From: Clostridia bacterium
GTDB taxonomy: Bacteria; Bacillota_A; Clostridia; Christensenellales; Aristaeellaceae
Assembly: GCA_017397695.1 (NCBI GenBank)
Contig: JAFQIF010000218.1
Coordinates: forward strand, 1 to 35,237
DNA: 35,237 bases
Direction: 5' to 3'
Below the pieces are notes generated by a model that was not told where the DNA came from, did no database searches, and saw only the letters and a program-made list of their open reading frames with translations. This document shows, piece by piece, positions 30,924 to 35,237 of the stretch (positions are counted from its first letter, which is position 1; each line of letters opens with the position of its first letter). The translations under genes and the position numbers were made by a program.

Positions 30924-32107
30924 GCTTTCGCCTCCTTCAGCTTTTCAATCAGCACCGGCACAATTTCATAAAGGTCGCCGACGACAGCCACATGGGCGGT
31001 ATTGAAGATCGGCGCATCCTTATCCGTATTGATGGCAACGATATGCTCGCTGCCGTTCATGCAGGCCGTAAACTGAATGGCGCCGCTGACGCCGCAAGTG
31101 ATGATCAGCCTGGGTTTCACCGTACGGCCAGAGAGACCAACCTGCCGTTCATTGGTCGTCCATCCCTTTTCTACCAGCGGACGCGTCACGGCCCAGTCGC
31201 CGCCCAGCAGCGCCGCCAGCTCTTTGATCATATCCAGGTCAGCTTCCTTAACCAGGCCTCTGCCGCCCACAACCAGAATTTCCGCATCCGAGATACTCTG
31301 CCCCGCCGCGACAGGCTCCACGGACACACAGGTTACGCGGGACAAGCCTGCCTCCTTGGGCAAGGGAAAAATCCGGATTTCACCGGTTGCTTCTTCCCGG
31401 CGCACCGGGGCATCCATCACCTTATAGCGCACGGTTGCAAACTGCGGCCTGGTATTGGTAGTAACGATCTGCGCCATGATATTGCCGCCAAAGGCCGGAC
31501 GAATCTGCACCAGATCGCTGTTTTCGCGCAGCTCGAGCTTCGTACAGTCTGCCGTCAGACCAGTATGGAAACGGGTGGCCAGACGCGGCGCCAGGCTGCG
31601 GCCCAGAGACGTTGCGCCGACGAGCACAACGCTCGGCCTGCTGCGGCGGATATAATCCGCCACGCAGGCAGCATAGACGTCCGCACGGAAATAGCCCAGC
31701 TGCGGGTCGTCATACACGGCGATTTCACTGACGCCATAATAGCGCAGTTCCTGCGCATAGGCCGAAACGCCGTCGCCCACAAGCACAGCCTTGACCTGAT
31801 AACCGACGCCTTTTGCCAGTTCATGCGCCTTGCCGATCAACTCCAGCGCCACCGGATGCAGTCGCCCGCCGCTGACCTCCGCGAAGACGAGAATATCCTT
31901 CCATTGGGATTTATCAACGGAATCGACCTTTGTCTCCAGCTTGATGATCGCCTTTTCCGGGCAATTCTTGACGCAGATACCGCAGACCTTACAGGCGGCG
32001 TTCAATTCCGGCTTTCCATTCACCATATCGATCGCGCCGAACGGACAGCTGCTCTGACATTTGCCGCAGCCTGTGCACTTACGCTCCAGAACTCTGATCT
32101 CTGCCAT
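30920..32107 (-). CDS. Electron transfer flavoprotein alpha subunit with N-terminal ferredoxin domain
   Basis: 395 residues from ATG 32107 (AAGGAGG nine bases upstream). Two [4Fe-4S] motifs, CTGCGKCQSSCP and CKVCGICVKNCP, occupy the first 60 residues. An alpha/beta Etf domain follows and the FAD-binding C-terminus has VGLSGRTVKPRLIITCGVSG, then AINTDKDAPIF and VVGDLYEIVP. The ferredoxin extension is characteristic of Etf partners in electron bifurcation or confurcation, where ferredoxin supplies low-potential electrons. It is the middle gene of a three-gene transcript and overlaps the dehydrogenase by four bases. Confidence 0.92.
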   Translation of the reverse strand: MAEIRVLERKCTGCGKCQSSCPFGAIDMVNGKPELNAACKVCGICVKNCPEKAIIKLETKVDSVDKSQWKDILVFAEVSGGRLHPVALELIGKAHELAKGVGYQVKAVLVGDGVSAYAQELRYYGVSEIAVYDDPQLGYFRADVYAACVADYIRRSRPSVVLVGATSLGRSLAPRLATRFHTGLTADCTKLELRENSDLVQIRPAFGGNIMAQIVTTNTRPQFATVRYKVMDAPVRREEATGEIRIFPLPKEAGLSRVTCVSVEPVAAGQSISDAEILVVGGRGLVKEADLDMIKELAALLGGDWAVTRPLVEKGWTTNERQVGLSGRTVKPRLIITCGVSGAIQFTACMNGSEHIVAINTDKDAPIFNTAHVAVVGDLYEIVPVLIEKLKEAKA

Positions 32108-32121
32108 CTTTGAACACCTCC

Positions 32122-32904
32122 TTATCCGATAAACTTCCACTTACGCAGGGTTTCGTACAATTCCTCACCCGCATGTTCGCCCTCAATCAGCACGTGCTCC
32201 ACATGCTGATCCGGCGGGAAAATCCGCTCCACCTGTGTGGGGCTGCCCGCCAGGCCATAATGCGCCGGATTGGTATCCAGGAAGCTGTCGAGGCCGACGA
32301 TATGAATCTCTCTGCCAGCAGTTTCCCTCGCAGTCTTGAGGGACGGCAGGCGCGGCACATAGATATCCTGCTCCACGGTAATCAGGCATGGAAACGGAAT
32401 ATGCACCGTCTCCACGACATCCTGAAGCTGCTGTTCGGCGTTCACGCCGTCACCCTCCATCTCGATGCCGGATACCCACGCTGCGTGTGCAATACCCATA
32501 TGTTCAGCAATAGCCGGTCCGACCTGCGCCGTATCGCCGTCAATGGTCTGCTTGCCGCACAGGATCAGATCAAAATCACCTACAGACTGAATTGCCTGAG
32601 AAAGCGTATAGCTCGTAGCCAGCACATCCGCACCGCCAAGACGGCGATCGGAGAACACATAGCCTTCATCCGCGCCCATCATATACGCTTCGCGTACAAC
32701 CGCCTGCGCCTGCGGCGGGCCCATCGTGCCGACGGTTACCTTACCTCCATGCTTTTCCTTCAGACGCAGGGCCGTCTCCAGGGCAAACAGGTCATACGGG
32801 TTCATCTTGCTGGCAATGCCGTCACGCTTGAGCACACCAGTTTTTTCATCCACCTGTACCTTATTGGTCGACGGAACCTGTTTGATGCATACAAAGATGT
32901 TCAT
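32122..32904 (-). CDS. etfB: Electron transfer flavoprotein beta subunit
   Basis: 260 residues. The start FVCIKQVPSTNKVQVDEKTG, NPYDLFALETALRLKE, LILCGKQTIDGDTAQVGP and PFPCLITVEQDIYVPRLPS are the standard EtfB blocks, including the nucleotide site. In bifurcating members this subunit holds the bifurcating FAD and binds NADH. AAAGGAG is six bases before ATG. It is the first gene of the operon, 14 bases before the ferredoxin-EtfA gene. The whole unit is expected to couple hydroxyacid oxidation to NAD+ reduction using reduced ferredoxin. Confidence 0.93.
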   Translation of the reverse strand: MNIFVCIKQVPSTNKVQVDEKTGVLKRDGIASKMNPYDLFALETALRLKEKHGGKVTVGTMGPPQAQAVVREAYMMGADEGYVFSDRRLGGADVLATSYTLSQAIQSVGDFDLILCGKQTIDGDTAQVGPAIAEHMGIAHAAWVSGIEMEGDGVNAEQQLQDVVETVHIPFPCLITVEQDIYVPRLPSLKTARETAGREIHIVGLDSFLDTNPAHYGLAGSPTQVERIFPPDQHVEHVLIEGEHAGEELYETLRKWKFIG

Positions 32905-33351
32905 AAGGTTCTCCTTTCACGTGTTTGCGCTGCTGATATCGATTCAACGCGCGTTGTCGCAGACGCTTTGCATCGCGCATGGTTATTCGCCGCATTCAGC
33001 ATTATTGTTGCATATATGATAACACCTGCTCACATGCTTCGTCAATGCTGCACAAACGCTCAAATGCATGAAACGCACAAATGTTTGTACGTTTTTGTTT
33101 TCGATTGGAGCCCAATACAAGAACAGGCAAACACTTTGGCACGGAGCAGTTAAAGGAAATCACAAACCCTGATAAAGCAGAACAGACGAAACAGGAAACA
33201 CAATTTCCAATCTGAATCAAAAAACAGGCAGGTAAACCACTGCGGCGGATCAAAATAATACACAGAAGAATTTATACAGCAAAACAAGCGTTTCAATGCA
33301 TAGGCACATCATCTTCATGCAAATCAGATCCACATATTGACAGGAGAGAAC
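32905..33351. promoter_or_regulatory. Divergent control region, Etf operon and PHP gene
   Basis: No gene is seen in these 447 bases. For the minus strand there is a promoter at 33016-33045. In the leader is the perfect palindrome CAACGCGCGTTG (32945-32956). Upstream of the promoter lies the near-perfect 24-bp palindrome 33071-33094 (arms AAACG-C-ACAAA and TTTGT-A-CGTTT). The 250 bases next to the PHP gene are A-rich on the plus strand, with no clear promoter. Confidence 0.55.
33016..33045 (-). promoter_or_regulatory. Promoter of the Etf/dehydrogenase operon
   Basis: Minus strand TTGACG (33040-33045), 18-base spacer, TATCAT (33016-33021). The leader is about 105 bases. Confidence 0.6.
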
Positions 33352-34398
33352 ATGATGAAATACCTGATTTCGCCCCATAAAGCACAGTACAAGGCAAACC
33401 TGCACTGCCACAGCACGCTTTCAGATGGCTGCCTGACGCCGGAAGTACTCAAGAATCTCTACAAGGCACGCGGCTATGACATTCTCGCCATCACCGATCA
33501 TGAGCGCCCGCGCAGCCATCAGCAGCTCGCTGATCCAGATTTTATGATGATCACCGGTTATGAATGCTATATCCGCCCGGACAAGCAATGCCGCTATGAT
33601 CCATACGATAAGGAAGTGCACCTGAACCTCTTTGCACGTAATCCGCACAACACAACGATGATCTGCTATAACGAAGCATTCTGCAAATACCTGCAGCGGG
33701 ACAACGCCTTTCATGAAATCACTGCCCGGGCAGGCAGCGAGCGTCCGCGCGAGTACTCCCGCGAATACATCGATGAATACATCCGCACTGCGAAGGAAAA
33801 CGGCTATATCGTCGCCTACAATCATCCGTATTGGTCCATGGAGGCCGAAGAAGAGATCATTGCGCACGAAGGATGCTTCAGCATGGAAATCTGCAACTAC
33901 GGCTCCTATGTCATCAATGGATTGGAATACTGCGGCGCACTGTACGACAGAATGCTGCGCAGCGGCAAGCGTGTTTTCTGCCACGGCGCAGATGATAACC
34001 ACAACTTCTTTCCGGTCGATCATCCTAACAATGATTCTTTCGGCGCGTTCACAATGCTCATGCCGGAAGATTTCACCTATGACAGCGTGATCGCCGCAAT
34101 GGAAAAAGGCGAAATGTATGCTTCTATGGGGCCGACGTTCAAAGAGGTTTCCATTGACGGCGGCAAAGTGCATGTAGAATGCTCCGAAGTATCCCATATC
34201 TATCTCTATGATGGCAGCAAGTCTCCCGGCAGGCTGCACGCCGCACCGGGGATGTCTATGACTTCCGGCGATTTTGAAATCGACAAGGATGCACGCTATA
34301 TCCGTGTATCCATTCAGGATGCACAAGGCCGCCGGGCCGATACACGCGGTTTCTTCAGAGAGGAAATCGATTTTCCCCCGCTTGAAAAGCAAGATTGA
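33352..34398 (+). CDS. PHP-domain metal-dependent phosphoesterase
   Basis: 348 residues from ATG 33352 (AGGAG five bases upstream; ATG 33355 is equally possible). The PHP motifs are NLHCHSTLSDG (His18, His20, Asp25), LAITDHE (Asp49, His50), AYNHPYWS, and CHGADDNHNF near the C-terminal half. These are metal-binding positions of the polymerase-and-histidinol-phosphatase fold. It likely hydrolyses a phosphate ester or acts on a nucleotide or sugar phosphate. It is divergent from the Etf operon, transcribed alone, and ends in a large terminator. The last about 100 residues form a beta-rich region with no clear assignment. Confidence 0.83.
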   Translation: MMKYLISPHKAQYKANLHCHSTLSDGCLTPEVLKNLYKARGYDILAITDHERPRSHQQLADPDFMMITGYECYIRPDKQCRYDPYDKEVHLNLFARNPHNTTMICYNEAFCKYLQRDNAFHEITARAGSERPREYSREYIDEYIRTAKENGYIVAYNHPYWSMEAEEEIIAHEGCFSMEICNYGSYVINGLEYCGALYDRMLRSGKRVFCHGADDNHNFFPVDHPNNDSFGAFTMLMPEDFTYDSVIAAMEKGEMYASMGPTFKEVSIDGGKVHVECSEVSHIYLYDGSKSPGRLHAAPGMSMTSGDFEIDKDARYIRVSIQDAQGRRADTRGFFREEIDFPPLEKQD

Positions 34399-34463
34399 CC
34401 CGTTCTTGATCGACGCTTCGTTTCGCAATCCATAACCGCCACGCCAATACACCTGATTCCCCC

Positions 34464-34518
34464 AAGCAAAGCAGCCCCATCATACTCAGGCTTCCTGAAG
34501 ATGGGTCTGCTTTTGCTT
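34464..34518 (+). terminator. Terminator of the PHP gene
   Basis: AAGCAAAGCAG-CCCATC pairs with GATGGG-TCTGCTTTTGCTT, with an inner TCAGG/CCTGA hairpin, followed by T-rich CTTTTGCTTTTCC. Confidence 0.75.
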
Positions 34519-34664
34519 TTGCTTTTCCATTTACATGATACCAGTTCTCTCTAATCATCTGGATCCTTGTGTTGTTTTCTCCTGCATCCGAAAACAAGCG
34601 ACTCTGAACTCCCGACAATCCATCCTGATTTTACGCATGCCCATCACTCCTTAGCTAAACAAAA

Positions 34665-34712
34665 AAGGTAGACCCATCATCAGGAGCAAATCCCAAATGA
34701 TGTGTCTACCTT
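34665..34712 (-). terminator. Long terminator after the truncated gene fragment
   Basis: Sixteen-base arms with one mismatch (AAGGTAGAC-ATCAT and complement) around a 16-base loop. On the minus strand the run TTTTTT follows, fitting termination of the gene whose 3' end lies at 34773. Confidence 0.8.
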
Positions 34713-34772
34713 GATATCCTCAGCTATATAAAGCTTTGGGCATAAGTCTTCGCCAGTTTTTCTAGCTATTCC

Positions 34773-34861
34773 TTACTTCGCCAGCGCCTGAGAAACCGCA
34801 ACGGCAACGGCGACGGTCATGCCGACCATCGGGTTGTTGCCCGAAACGATCTTCAAGATTT
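34773..34861 (-). pseudogene. 3' fragment of a truncated gene, possibly GGGtGRT-type
   Basis: On the minus strand a frame of about 27 codons reads AKILKIVSGNNPMVGM then TVAVAVAVSQALAK and TAA, with a TAG immediately upstream. The protein-like sequence and the terminator behind it show it is the real 3' end of a gene whose 5' part is missing here. From memory the GNNPMVG-TVAVAVAV ending resembles the clostridial GGGtGRT protein family; I cannot confirm this. The upstream side is joined to noncoding sequence and an integrase, as at an attachment site. Confidence 0.5.
34826..34846. other. Candidate integration core site
   Basis: TCGGG (34829-34833), TTGTTG, CCCGA (34840-34844) is an inverted repeat with a 6-base spacer inside the gene fragment. 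The layout matches a tyrosine-recombinase core with a 6-8 base crossover. The second copy would lie beyond the window. Confidence 0.35.
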
Positions 34862-35053
34862 TGGCCTACTCTCTTGCGTTCAATTGTAGCTGACGTCCCT
34901 GCCTTTTTCAATCCCCATATACCTTGCGCTTACCTCGCCATGTTTCAGCGTGCTCGCCTTCACTTATATAGGTTTTTACGCTCGGGGACATGTCGGGGAC
35001 ACGCTCTCTTAGCGTTCGTTTTCGGGGTCAAATCTCACCCATTCCTCCATTCC
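34862..35053. other. Noncoding end of a putative integrated element
   Basis: No gene is seen. Direct repeats CGGGGACA at 34983-34990 and 34994-35001 (11 bases apart) and a variant CGGGGTCA at 35023-35030 lie next to the integrase stop, in the place where integrase arm-binding sites occur. Confidence 0.4.
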
Positions 35054-35237
35054 TTATCCATACATGGTATTGAGGATTTCTACCGACTGTTTTCTCATTT
35101 CGTCAGTGGCATGGACATATACCCTGCGCGTCGTTTCTTCACTCTTGTGTCCCAGCCTTCTCTGAATTTCTTTGCTGGATACCCCCGCCTCTTCCAGCTC
35201 CGTCGCATGCGTGTGGCGAAGGCTGTGAAAATCAAAT
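35054..35237 (-). CDS. Tyrosine recombinase/phage-type integrase, C-terminal part (cut by window edge)
   Basis: The last 60 residues are visible, ending at TAA 35054-35056; the rest continues beyond the right edge. FHSLRHTHATELEEAG contains the catalytic HxxR block, EIQRRLGHKS the second histidine (LGH), and TTRRVYVHAT the nucleophilic tyrosine, all in the normal order and spacing of the integrase catalytic domain. The gene points toward the 3' gene fragment at 34773, the usual orientation of an element's integrase beside its attachment site. It probably belongs to a prophage or integrative conjugative element extending to the right. Confidence 0.92.
   Translation of the reverse strand, partial: FDFHSLRHTHATELEEAGVSSKEIQRRLGHKSEETTRRVYVHATDEMRKQSVEILNTMYG

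Larger units (their letters stand above)
34399..34772. other. Intergenic region right of the PHP gene
   Basis: Apart from the two terminators this stretch holds no convincing gene. A 27-codon minus-strand frame at 34555-34638 (start MRKIRMDC, AAGGAG about 8 bases before ATG) was seen but is not supported by anything else. Confidence 0.5.

Noticed and set aside
33336..33341. TTGACA just upstream of the PHP gene as a -35 box
   Set aside because: It directly overlaps the ribosome site region and lies 11 bases from the start codon, so it cannot serve that gene.
34555..34638. Possible 27-residue minus-strand peptide after the long terminator
   Set aside because: It has a ribosome-site-like AAGGAG, but no promoter is apparent, composition is not protein-typical, and it runs into the convergent PHP terminator region. 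It could be reconsidered if conserved.
1..35237. CRISPR arrays, tRNA or rRNA genes
   Set aside because: No regularly spaced direct repeats, tRNA cloverleaf or rRNA-like sequence were recognised on reading; a tRNAscan or CRISPR search was not possible.

Overview
The window reads as chromosome of an anaerobic, low-oxygen Bacillota (Clostridia-type) bacterium with moderate G+C. The indications are strong AAGGAGG-type ribosome sites, consensus sigma-A promoters, ferredoxin-linked enzymes (indolepyruvate ferredoxin oxidoreductase, a ferredoxin-domain EtfA), clostridial-type ABC sugar importers and structured GC-rich intergenic repeats. Species cannot be named from the sequence.

Layout. (1) 1-3758, minus strand: a three-gene nucleoside/BMP-type ABC importer (ATPase, two permeases) with no binding protein in the operon. 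(2) 3762-4340: an extremely AT-rich gap (16 G/C in 120 bases at 3901-4020), then a well-signalled 34-codon gene for a single-pass membrane peptide with its own promoter, leader hairpins and terminator. (3) 4469-11546, minus strand: a sugar or polyol uptake and catabolism operon, in transcription order binding protein, ATPase, permease, Gfo/Idh/MocA dehydrogenase, TIM-barrel isomerase, second dehydrogenase, ArsC/Spx-like protein. It is divergent from another TIM-barrel isomerase (11906-12820). Two copies of a structured intergenic repeat lie inside this operon and a third sits at the left edge of the window. (4) 12881-15959, minus: an MBOAT acyltransferase with an SGNH partner, a cell-envelope O-acylation pair. 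(5) 16058-24489: an amidohydrolase divergent from a plus-strand run of acyl-CoA ligase, sodium/solute symporter, iorA, iorB, phenylacetate-CoA-ligase-like gene and tandem-ACT regulator. This is a coherent aryl/organic-acid to 2-oxoacid module. (6) 24570-26450, minus: class II aldolase and PfkB sugar kinase. (7) 26682-29287, minus: a third acyl-adenylating enzyme translationally coupled to an E2-acyltransferase-like protein whose catalytic histidine is replaced by glutamate. (8) 29526-32904, minus: EtfB, ferredoxin-EtfA and FAD dehydrogenase, the arrangement of electron-confurcating lactate dehydrogenase. (9) 33352-34398, plus: a PHP-domain phosphoesterase. (10) 34665-35237: a terminator, the last codons of a truncated host gene, a noncoding stretch and the C-terminus of a tyrosine integrase leaving the window. 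This looks like the end of an integrated mobile element.

Taken together the region is largely catabolic: import of sugars/nucleosides and organic acids, CoA activation by three different adenylating enzymes, and ferredoxin/flavin-based electron transfer. The least explained items are the 34-residue peptide with its AT-rich upstream region, the ligase/E2-like pair, the repeat family and the integration junction.
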